21,056 nucleotides of DNA from the NCBI GenBank assembly GCA_041917975.1, contig JAYRWN010000431.1:1-21056 (forward strand), read 5' to 3'. Source of the stretch: JAYRWN01 sp041917975. Lineage in GTDB: Bacteria > Bacteroidota > Bacteroidia > Chitinophagales > Saprospiraceae. Shown piece by piece: positions 1-7,238 of the stretch. The translations under genes were made by a program, and so were the position numbers. The notes under the pieces were generated by a model. That model did no database searches and was not told where the DNA came from. It worked only from the letters and a program-made list of their open reading frames with translations. Every line of letters begins with the position of its first letter. Within the stretch, counting starts at the first letter, position 1.

Positions 1-375
1 GACGGTTATTTCAAAACCGGAGATGTGGCGGTGATTGAGGATGGCTATTACCGCATCTTAGGCCGGGAATCACAAGACATTATCAAGTCGGGAGGTTATA
101 AAATATCCGCCCTTGAAATCGAAGAAGTTTTGCGTACGCATCCGATGATCAAAGATGTAAGCGTGGTAGGGCTGCCGGATGAGGAATGGGGTGAAGTGGT
201 AGCTGCCGCACTAGTCCTTCAAGGCCCCGGAATTCAGGAGGATCAAATTCAGCACTGGCTGCGCCAACAGCTTCCTGCTTACAAAACACCACGTAAATAC
301 CTGATAGTCAGCGAATTACCATGCAATACCATGGGCAAGGTAATCAAAGGAGCTTTAAAAAAATTATTCTCCTGA
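1..375 (+). CDS. Acyl-CoA synthetase, malonyl-CoA synthetase-like (C-terminal fragment)
   Basis: The reading frame is open from base 1, so the gene begins upstream and only the last 124 residues are present. The first visible residues, DGYFKTGD, are the adenylate-forming-enzyme motif around the Y-x-TGD signature. They are followed by the hinge region GRESQDIIKSGGYKISALEI and, near the end, LPCNTMGKVIK, which carries the conserved C-terminal catalytic lysine. This is the mobile C-terminal subdomain of ANL-superfamily ligases, which activate a carboxylate with ATP and load it onto CoA. The hinge wording (D-I-I-K-S-G-G-Y-K-x-S-A-L-E-I-E) closely resembles the malonyl/methylmalonyl-CoA synthetases ACSF3/MatB. 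The malonate carrier genes about 5 kb downstream support malonate as substrate. Family assignment is firm; malonate specificity is inference because the acid-binding pocket is outside the window. The gene converges on the next one with only 6 bases between their stop codons. Confidence 0.88.
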   Translation, partial: DGYFKTGDVAVIEDGYYRILGRESQDIIKSGGYKISALEIEEVLRTHPMIKDVSVVGLPDEEWGEVVAAALVLQGPGIQEDQIQHWLRQQLPAYKTPRKYLIVSELPCNTMGKVIKGALKKLFS

Positions 376-381
376 TCAACT

Positions 382-3300
382 TCATCGGCTAACCAGAAAC
401 TTTTTATGTAAAACCTGGCCATGGGTGTAGTTTACCCGGATAAAATACATCCCTGCTGCCGGAGGTGCTTCAAAATAAAATACACCTGCATCGGATAAAC
501 CCTTGGCATGTAAAATGGTCTGACCTTTTAGGTTAATGACAGCCCAGCTGTATGCTTCTCCTGAACGGTTGGTTAACTCAACTTTCATGGTATGTGCGGG
601 GCCTACCGGGTTTGGAGATATCAATAAATCCTGAGTACCCGTCTGTAAAACCGGCATCTTGGACCATGCATTTGCACGACCTGAAGATGCACTGGGTTTT
701 GAACCTAAAGTATTAAAACAAACGCCATTGGTCAGTGGGCTGATTTGGCTGCCACAGTTCGCATGAACGGCAAGACAATAATAGGTATTTGGGGACATTT
801 CAATAATTCCTGTGGAATTGGTATTGGAAACTCCCAGCGATTCCCAGGTATCTCCATTAAGCCACCACACCCCATACTCGCTGGCACCATTCACCGGATT
901 CCAATTCAACTGACAGGTCGTACTGGTAATGTTGCTTGCGACCAATCCCGTCGGTGTAGGACACCCTCCCGCCGTTCGGATGCATTCAAAATCAGAAAGA
1001 GAACTTTGTAACGTACCACAAAGCGTGGAGATCGCAAAACAATATGTGGTGCCTGGCAACAGATTATTTACTGCTGAAGAATTCGTATTGGACGTCCCAA
1101 ATTGTTCCCAAACACTACCGTCCCAATACCATAATCCATAACCGGTCGCATTGGCCACCGCATTCCAGCTTAACTTACAACTGGTTTGGGTAACATTGGA
1201 CGTTGTAAGTCCGGTAGGCTGCGGACAGTCTACCGATGTTATTATACACAGACCATCAGAAATTAATCCATTGGTGGTTCCGCAAACAGCGGATACGGCA
1301 AAACAGTAGGGCGTTTCCGGGACTAAATTAATGATCCCCGTTGAATTAAATGAGGTATTGGCAAATTGGACCCATGAAGCACCGTCGAAGTACCATAAAT
1401 TGTAACTGGTGGCCCCGGCGACGGCATTCCAGAGTAAATGGCAAGTGGTCCCGGTAATATTTTCCGCCACCAGTCCATACGGCCTTCCGCAACCAACCGC
1501 ACGCCACCCACTATCAGAATTGCTAAATCCACTGGCGTTCGCTCCATTATTACTAGTTGCCGCTTTCACCCAATAGTAATTCAAAGTACCCTTTACCGCT
1601 GACGTATGATTATAAGATTTCGCTGTTTGCCACCCACTCAAGGCTGTTGCTGTAGCTGAATTGTCGGTGGAATTCCTAAAGACCCGAAAATAGTTACCAC
1701 TCTGACCTTCCCAGGTAATCAGCACTTTATCACTAAAATAACCATCTGAGGCCATAACATTGGTTGGTATGGCGGTCATGATTTCGGTTTTATGACCCTG
1801 ATCACCTTGACTAAATCCCGAAGCACCAGCACCGGTGCTGCTGGCAGCTGACTTAACCCAATAATAATAGGTATTGCCGGCATTAGCTGCCCGGTCATCG
1901 TAAGCAGTAGCGGTTTGCCAACTGCCCTGGGCCACTGCCGCATTACTGTTGTTATTGGTGTTGCGAAATACTCTGAAATAATTGCCAGGATTACCCGTCC
2001 AGGTGACGACAACCTTATCGGCGTGCAAACCGTCCGTAGCAGAAACGTTTTGCGGAATGGTTACCACAACTTTTGCTCTATACCCCTGATCAGACTGACT
2101 AAAACCACTGGGATTAGAGCCGGTATTGCTTGCCGATGCTTTTACCCAATAATAATAGCTGGTTCCGGCTATGGCCGAGGCATCAGCATAAACTGTATCT
2201 ACTTTCCAAGTACCTAAAGCGGTTGCTGTGCTGCTGTTGTTGACAGTATTTCGGAACACCCTGAAATAATTACCGGGACTTCCGGTCCAGGAAATCTGGA
2301 CTTTATCCGTAAAAGTTCCATCGCTGGCCTGTACATTTTCCGGAACGGCAACAATGACCTTAGCCCGGTAACCCTGATCCGGCTCACTAAATGCACTGGG
2401 GTTTGACCCGCCGGAACTGACACTGGAACGCACCCAATAAAAATAATTTGTCCCTGCCACAGCTGAATTGTCTTCATAAGTGAAACTTTTTTTCCAGGTG
2501 CCTAGGGCTGTTGCGCTGGCGCTGGTGTTCGTTGTACTGCGGAAGACCCGGTAAAATAAATTTTCACTACCCTGCCAGGTGACCACCACTTTGGAGGTAA
2601 ATAAACCATCGGTAGCCATTACTCCGGTCGGGACACTCACGCCTTCCTTAGCCCGGTACCCTGAATCTCCTGCACTAAAACTACTGGGGTCGTTACCCAA
2701 GGCGTTTAATGACGATTTAACCCAGTAATAATAGGTTGTACCGGGGATAGCTGTAGAATCATCATAAAGTAGCTGGTTAATCCACGCGCTGCCTAAGGGA
2801 ATAGCAGTGGTGTTGGAGTTGGACGTGTGCCGGAACACCCTGAAATAATGGCCTTCAGTTCCGGACCAACTTATCCTGACTTTGTCAGTGAAAGAGCCAT
2901 CAGTCGCCTGAACCTGGGTGGGTGCAATAGCGACCTGCCCGGCGCTTTCATAATAAACCGGAGTTTGCCATAATCCCCGGCCGTAGGTAGCTGCCCTTAG
3001 AAGGGTTTGGGCGGGATTGTCGTGATAGGTAATTTCAAGTTCGCCGATTTTTACATTAGGCAATTGGTGATTATAGGGTTCCCAGGGGCTGTTTCCTTTT
3101 TTTAGGTAAACCCCTATTTCTGATCCGACATATAAATGAATCTCTTGGGTTATCTGGGTATTCTGTACCACGGAATAAATCGGAAGGTTGGGTAACCCGG
3201 ACGAGATGTTAGTCCAGGTGGTACCGCCATTTTTACTTTCATAAATGCGATTGGCATTGTATTGCCCCATGGTTAACCAAAGCCAATTGGCATCGGTGGC

Positions 3301-5268
3301 GTGGACGGCCAAATTAGTAATACGCGAGGTGGCCACCGGCAGTGAGCCGGTAATATCAGTCCATTGACCTCCCCCATTGCTCGTCTTCCAGACTTTTTGA
3401 CCATCGGCAGCATAAATAACCTGGGTATTGGAAGGTGCAATAGCCATTGAGCGGAAGCGGTCCTCCGAATTAATTTCCGATAGTTTTGTCCACGTGTTAC
3501 CCCGGTTGGTTGTTTTCCATAGGTCAGCATACCCGGCATAAAGAATACGGGGGTCCATCGGGTCAATGATGTACGGCGTCACCCAGGCTCCTTCTCCGGC
3601 ATCTTCCGGTTGGATCTCCTGGCTGGTGATCCATTTATCGTCCGTACGGTCGATTTGGCCATTGGTGTAAGTGCCATACTGAATGTCGGCGTTAGAATAA
3701 TCGATTAAACATTCCATGCCGTCACCGCCTTTCACGTCTCGCCAGAGACCTCCGGTGAATAATTTGGTCCCATTGTCCTGCAGTCCGGTTATCACGTCCA
3801 TGGTTGTATTTCGTGTGGTTCCCAGTTTATATATTTGACTGATAACCAAACCATTGGACTTCTCCACCCAAAAACTTCCATTAGTATTGGAATAATATAA
3901 CCCCCCATCGTTACACTCAAATAATACGCCAGCGGGGCTATACCGGAGCATGTGTTTATCCGCATGAACTACCTGCGCCCCGTCGCCGACCCAATGGTTG
4001 ACCAATGTCCAGGTTATCCCGGCATCGGTTGATCGCCAGGTGTTGATACCGCCGATAAAAAGGGTGTTGGCATTAGTCGGCGATACGGCCATAGTCAGAT
4101 CATACCAGCCCTGTCCGGTGGTGTCAGAACCGTCCCGTTCATAACCTAACAGGTTTTTGACTGGATTTTGATTCACTTTTCTGAAGGTAGAAGCACTATT
4201 GTCCGAGCGGTATAGGCCTTCAAATCCTCCATCCTGATTAGCTACCAGCGCATAGACCCGAAATCGCTCCGCCGGGGAGACCGCTAGTTCAACACGCTGG
4301 CCCTTATCTAACTCCAGGGACTTGGCCCAATCCCCTTCACCGGCATTATAGGATACATAAACTTGTCCTGAGGTGGTGGCCCCATACAAGGTGTTTACGT
4401 TCCCTGGACTAAACTCCATATCTTTGAATATCAGGTTGGATATTTTCGTCCAGGTAGTTCCACCATTAAGGGTTTTGTAAACCCCTCCATTCGTGGCGGC
4501 ATACAAGTGCTGATTATTGCTTGCACTCAAGATTAACCGGTAAACTATGTAAAAATCGGTCAGTAAAAAGTTCAATCCGGTCGTTTGCCAGGTTTGTCCT
4601 CCATTAGTGGACTTAAGCACTCCGACGCTATAATTATGAAACCCATCCCGATCCCCGGTTGCGATGAATATGGTGTTGGAAGTGCTAAAATTAGAAGGGA
4701 TAACAATATCACTTACCCCTAAAACTGCGTTTTGATCCGTCAACGGCGTCCAATTTTGTCCATTGTCCCTCGTTTGCCATAACCCACCGGCCGGAGCACC
4801 TACCCAATACATATTGGGATCAGCCGGATGAAAAGCAACACAGTTAAGTCGACCGATACCGGCGTACCCCCCGTCAGAATAACTGGTACCTAAACTGGTC
4901 CATTGCGCAGTTACGGACCGCAATTGTACAGGCAAGGTTGACAAATATCGCGTATACACCTCCTGGGCTGATGCGGATGGCATTAAACCGGTCTGCAGAT
5001 CGACCTGGTTTTCCATGGTCCACTTCCAACGCTGAAATTGTTTCCAACCGGGCGCTTTTTTAAGTAATCCTCCTTCCTGATAATGTCCACGTACGACTCC
5101 TTTAGCACGCCAGTGCTGATCAAAGGCAGATTGATAAGCCTGCAGCGAAAGAGGTGCCTGGGGGCTGACCTGGTTTAATGATCTTAGCCAAGGCTGCGCG
5201 TGCAAGTCGTGTACCGCATATAACATCAGGAGACCTGAAAAAAGAATAGCCGGAGTTTGAATTCTCAT
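382..5268 (-). CDS. Secreted BNR/sortilin-like propeller protein with repeat modules and T9SS sorting domain
   Basis: This 1628-residue protein has an N-terminal signal peptide, with a hydrophobic core at about 7-18 and likely cleavage near LHA-Q at 23-25. Residues about 120-770 carry many Asp-box (BNR) blades such as KSTNGGQTW, KTLNGGTTW, RSTDAGITW, KTTNRGNTW and ESKNGGTTW. This is the pattern of VPS10/sortilin or GH74-type beta-propellers. Residues about 776-1258 are five tandem modules of about 96 residues with recurring ATDG.F..KV, YFRVFR and YYYWVK. Residues about 1260-1522 are three cysteine-containing fibronectin-III-like modules (CP.PTGL, W-x-x-V, TYCFAV). The last ~80 residues (ISPNPVGPA to the end, with AGMYFIRV and a basic tail) are a type A T9SS sorting domain, so export across the outer membrane through the Por system is expected. 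Substrate and activity are unknown, and no glycosidase catalytic pair can be assigned. The start is well supported by the signal peptide. Confidence 0.93.
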   Translation of the reverse strand: MRIQTPAILFSGLLMLYAVHDLHAQPWLRSLNQVSPQAPLSLQAYQSAFDQHWRAKGVVRGHYQEGGLLKKAPGWKQFQRWKWTMENQVDLQTGLMPSASAQEVYTRYLSTLPVQLRSVTAQWTSLGTSYSDGGYAGIGRLNCVAFHPADPNMYWVGAPAGGLWQTRDNGQNWTPLTDQNAVLGVSDIVIPSNFSTSNTIFIATGDRDGFHNYSVGVLKSTNGGQTWQTTGLNFLLTDFYIVYRLILSASNNQHLYAATNGGVYKTLNGGTTWTKISNLIFKDMEFSPGNVNTLYGATTSGQVYVSYNAGEGDWAKSLELDKGQRVELAVSPAERFRVYALVANQDGGFEGLYRSDNSASTFRKVNQNPVKNLLGYERDGSDTTGQGWYDLTMAVSPTNANTLFIGGINTWRSTDAGITWTLVNHWVGDGAQVVHADKHMLRYSPAGVLFECNDGGLYYSNTNGSFWVEKSNGLVISQIYKLGTTRNTTMDVITGLQDNGTKLFTGGLWRDVKGGDGMECLIDYSNADIQYGTYTNGQIDRTDDKWITSQEIQPEDAGEGAWVTPYIIDPMDPRILYAGYADLWKTTNRGNTWTKLSEINSEDRFRSMAIAPSNTQVIYAADGQKVWKTSNGGGQWTDITGSLPVATSRITNLAVHATDANWLWLTMGQYNANRIYESKNGGTTWTNISSGLPNLPIYSVVQNTQITQEIHLYVGSEIGVYLKKGNSPWEPYNHQLPNVKIGELEITYHDNPAQTLLRAATYGRGLWQTPVYYESAGQVAIAPTQVQATDGSFTDKVRISWSGTEGHYFRVFRHTSNSNTTAIPLGSAWINQLLYDDSTAIPGTTYYYWVKSSLNALGNDPSSFSAGDSGYRAKEGVSVPTGVMATDGLFTSKVVVTWQGSENLFYRVFRSTTNTSASATALGTWKKSFTYEDNSAVAGTNYFYWVRSSVSSGGSNPSAFSEPDQGYRAKVIVAVPENVQASDGTFTDKVQISWTGSPGNYFRVFRNTVNNSSTATALGTWKVDTVYADASAIAGTSYYYWVKASASNTGSNPSGFSQSDQGYRAKVVVTIPQNVSATDGLHADKVVVTWTGNPGNYFRVFRNTNNNSNAAVAQGSWQTATAYDDRAANAGNTYYYWVKSAASSTGAGASGFSQGDQGHKTEIMTAIPTNVMASDGYFSDKVLITWEGQSGNYFRVFRNSTDNSATATALSGWQTAKSYNHTSAVKGTLNYYWVKAATSNNGANASGFSNSDSGWRAVGCGRPYGLVAENITGTTCHLLWNAVAGATSYNLWYFDGASWVQFANTSFNSTGIINLVPETPYCFAVSAVCGTTNGLISDGLCIITSVDCPQPTGLTTSNVTQTSCKLSWNAVANATGYGLWYWDGSVWEQFGTSNTNSSAVNNLLPGTTYCFAISTLCGTLQSSLSDFECIRTAGGCPTPTGLVASNITSTTCQLNWNPVNGASEYGVWWLNGDTWESLGVSNTNSTGIIEMSPNTYYCLAVHANCGSQISPLTNGVCFNTLGSKPSASSGRANAWSKMPVLQTGTQDLLISPNPVGPAHTMKVELTNRSGEAYSWAVINLKGQTILHAKGLSDAGVFYFEAPPAAGMYFIRVNYTHGQVLHKKFLVSR
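705..1491 (-). repeat. Three tandem ~265-bp cysteine-containing Fn3-like repeats
   Basis: Three in-frame units each begin with C(G/P).P.GL, contain a (T/S)(T/S)C.L.WN strand and a W.(L/F/W).G..W segment, and end with (T/P).YC(F/L)A...CG. They form a second repeat class, distinct from the five upstream modules, and sit directly before the T9SS sorting domain. Confidence 0.82.
1495..2943 (-). repeat. Five tandem ~290-bp coding repeats
   Basis: Five consecutive in-frame units of about 288-291 bp lie inside the propeller gene. Each starts with a motif of the form (A)(T/S)DG.(F/H)..KV, seen near 2900, 2605, 2315, 2025 and 1740. Each contains YFRVFR or a close variant and ends near YYYWVK...GYRAK. 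The units are diverged enough to be distinct modules rather than recent slippage copies. The fold is probably immunoglobulin/fibronectin-like. Confidence 0.85.
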
Positions 5269-5409
5269 ACGGAAGGAAATTAATTAACTCAGGTAAGATA
5301 GTTGTTTTGTAAAAAGTTTTTATGTCCCTTCCAAAGAATAAATAACCATTTAGAAATTCCGCTTAAAAATCAAGCCAAAAAATATCTTTAGACTAAAATT
5401 ACCTAGTGT

Positions 5410-5793
5410 ATGCTAATTTATGGAGTGGCTTTGCTCGCCGTTTGTTACCTCTCCGGTCAATTAATTGGTGAATACCTGGGCCTTTGGTTAGGTATTGGGG
5501 CTAATGTAGGGGGTGTGGGATTCGCGATGCTATTTTTAGTGCTCACTACACATTATGTGGCGCAGAAAGGTTGGATGAAGTCCAAAGAGCTGGAAGGCAT
5601 CAGTTTTTGGAGTCAACTGTACATTCCGGTCATCGTAGCTATGGCGGCGATTCTGGATGTTAAGACCGCGTTTTCCGGAGGGCTGGTGGCCATCTTGGCG
5701 GGAATAGTCCCCACCGCCGTGGCATTTATGCTCGTTCCACTGGTGACTAAATTAATAAAATCGCCTTCAACTGAGCATGCAGACATTAATTGA
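5410..5793 (+). CDS. madL: Malonate transporter small subunit MadL
   Basis: This 127-residue, very hydrophobic protein has about four membrane segments. It matches MadL, the small subunit of the two-component malonate carrier, from start to end. Recognisable parts are the N-terminal YGVALLAVCYLSGQ, the glycine-rich ANVGGVGFAML, the FWSQLYIPVIVAMAA segment and the C-terminal SGGLVAILAGI followed by a charged tail. The length is normal for the family. Its last 17 bases overlap the start of madM, which implies translational coupling and co-production of the two subunits. The gene diverges from the propeller gene across a 141-bp spacer. TATCTTTA at 5383-5390 resembles the Bacteroidota -7 element, but I see no convincing -33 partner. 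The complex would import malonate, known elsewhere to be sodium-coupled. Confidence 0.9.
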   Translation: MLIYGVALLAVCYLSGQLIGEYLGLWLGIGANVGGVGFAMLFLVLTTHYVAQKGWMKSKELEGISFWSQLYIPVIVAMAAILDVKTAFSGGLVAILAGIVPTAVAFMLVPLVTKLIKSPSTEHADIN

Positions 5794-6535
5794 TTTATTG
5801 GTCAAAAATGGCCTGGTAACCGCTTTTCTGGTGGTCGGGATCATTCTCATGATGTCTTCACTGCTCTCGATCTACCTGTTTCGAAAAAAGATTCCTGCCG
5901 CAGCCGTGGCGATCCTGGTGTCGCTGGTCTTGGCTTACCTGGGAGGAGCTGCTACCGGCGGCAAATTTGGCTTGGCCGATGTGGAGTTATTTGCGGGCCT
6001 TAAACTTCTAGGCGGCCCGATGCTGCGTGATTTTACCATCGTCGCCACCGCTATGGGTACCAGCCTGGTGGTGATCCGGCAAGGCGGGCTAGCCGGCGTC
6101 TTGTCACTAATCCTGGGGGTAACCGTTACATTTTTTATCGGCGCCGGCATCGCTTATGGTCTGGGTTATACGGATGCCGCAAGCATGGCCACCATTGGAG
6201 CCGGAGCATGCACGTTCATTGTCGGGCCGGTAACCGGTACGGCGGTAGGAGCTTCTTCGGATGTGATCGCTTTGAGTGTAGCAGCCGGCGTCCTGAAGTC
6301 AATTTTGGTTACCGTCGGCACACCGTCCGTTGCGCGTTGGATTGGTCTGGACAATCCTCACGCGGCCATGGTCTACGGGGGCCTGCTGGGCACCACCAGC
6401 GGGGTGGCTGCCGGTCTGGCCGCTACCGATCCCAAGCTAGTTCCCTATGGAGCCTTGACCGCCACGTTTTATACCGGCCTGGGTTGTTTATTATGCCCGT
6501 CGGTATTGTTTATCTTTTTGCGTTGGCTAGTTTAG
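5777..6535 (+). CDS. madM: Malonate transporter large subunit MadM
   Basis: This 252-residue integral membrane protein has many hydrophobic segments and is collinear with MadM, the large subunit of the malonate:Na+ carrier. Characteristic stretches are GGPMLRDFTIVATAMG, the conserved TIGAGACTFIVGPVTGTAVG segment followed by ASSDVIALS, LGTTSGVAAGLAATDPKLVP, and YGALTATFYTGLGCLLCP near the C-terminus. The start overlaps the end of madL by 17 bases. A 42-bp degenerate copy of this gene's GPVTGTAVGASSD region lies about 9.9 kb downstream. The gene ends just before the left edge of the minus-strand defence island. I see no clear terminator after it. Confidence 0.92.
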   Translation: MQTLIDLLVKNGLVTAFLVVGIILMMSSLLSIYLFRKKIPAAAVAILVSLVLAYLGGAATGGKFGLADVELFAGLKLLGGPMLRDFTIVATAMGTSLVVIRQGGLAGVLSLILGVTVTFFIGAGIAYGLGYTDAASMATIGAGACTFIVGPVTGTAVGASSDVIALSVAAGVLKSILVTVGTPSVARWIGLDNPHAAMVYGGLLGTTSGVAAGLAATDPKLVPYGALTATFYTGLGCLLCPSVLFIFLRWLV

Positions 6536-6694
6536 ATGAAATAAAGCATCAATAACCATTCTCATCAAATAACTTGTCTAAACTATAACCAGAAATCACC
6601 ACGAATATTCTTATCAGGGATATAGACCCGGATATTTTATTTTTTATACAGCATTTTTGTTTAAGTGATAACCATGTTCCTATTGATGGTACGC

Positions 6695-6860
6695 TTATCT
6701 TGTTGGTTTCCAAATTGGGTCTTTTGGCAAGTAGTCATCAAAAGATTTATCAACGACTTTTCTACACCTCTCAACGGGCTACTGTGTTCTTCTAATTGTT
6801 GCCAAGTCGGTTTGGCTGAATCTATTGTATTATTTCGTTCACTAAATTCGTAAGTCTTAA
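6695..6860 (-). pseudogene. Possible frameshifted 3' remnant of a gene overlapping the end of vsr
   Basis: Downstream of vsr on the minus strand, a frame different from vsr reads KTYEFSERNNTIDSAKPTW and then QQLEEHSSPLRGVEKSLIN before becoming implausible. The adjacent frame then reads FDDYLPKDPIWKPTR and stops at 6695. Restoring one T in the run at 6740-6743 joins the two into one coding-like tail. It overlaps the last ~40 bases of vsr and has no start codon of its own, so it looks like the 3' end of a gene truncated where vsr begins. I do not recognise the family. The rest of the 6536-6821 interval holds nothing else I can identify. Confidence 0.35.
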
Positions 6861-7238
6861 TTTTCCTAGTTCTCTATTATTCAGCTCACATTGCCAAACG
6901 ATGACAATTCTAAAACCTAATGCCTTCAAATCTTCTTGATTAGTTTTATCTCGGGCTTTGGTGGCTTCGATTTTGTTTTTCCAGAACTCTTTTCTGGTTT
7001 CGGGTAGCTTGGCGGCTTTGCAGGTGTGACCGTGCCAAAAGCACCCGTGAATAAACACGGCCGTTTTGTACTTCAGAATTAGAATATCCGGCTTGCCGGG
7101 ATAGCGTTTGTCGTTTTTGTAGTACCTGAACCCCTGTAAATAGAGGTATTTTCGCACCAGTATTTCCGGCTCGGTTTCCTTGCCGGATATGGTGGACATG
7201 ATTTCTCTTCGCTTGGTTTTATGATAGATGTCAGCCAC
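6822..7238 (-). CDS. vsr: Very short patch repair (Vsr-type) mismatch endonuclease
   Basis: This 138-residue protein is collinear with Vsr endonucleases, which nick 5' of the T in T:G mismatches left by deamination of 5-methylcytosine. Visible features are the N-terminal MADIYHKTKRREIMS; PGKPD with D51, the catalytic acidic residue; FIHGCFWHGHTC with H64 and H69; and VWQCEL. Zinc ligands equivalent to C66, H71, C73 and C117 of the E. coli enzyme are all present at the same numbering. The conserved MAD..K..R start supports a GTG start at 7238, which overlaps the previous gene's stop by 8 bases, over the internal ATG at 7199. As the last gene of an operon headed by a C5 cytosine methyltransferase, it probably repairs or polices that enzyme's target sites. 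A role as the nuclease of the defence system is also possible. Confidence 0.94.
   Translation of the reverse strand: MADIYHKTKRREIMSTISGKETEPEILVRKYLYLQGFRYYKNDKRYPGKPDILILKYKTAVFIHGCFWHGHTCKAAKLPETRKEFWKNKIEATKARDKTNQEDLKALGFRIVIVWQCELNNRELGKLRLTNLVNEIIQ

Noticed and set aside
745..1141. Two open frames on the plus strand inside the propeller gene
   Set aside because: They lie antisense to well-supported repeat modules, have no ribosome site and show no protein-like composition.
5269..5409. Promoter pair for the divergent propeller and madL genes
   Set aside because: Single -7-like strings are present on both strands, but neither has a properly spaced -33 partner, so no promoter is called.
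6208..6555. A 115-codon plus-strand frame overlapping madM
   Set aside because: It is an out-of-frame reading of madM, rich in Arg/Gly/Cys as expected for a GC-rich shadow frame.
6665..6853. A plus-strand frame between madM and vsr
   Set aside because: It has no family resemblance and runs antisense to the more coding-like frameshifted tail on the minus strand.
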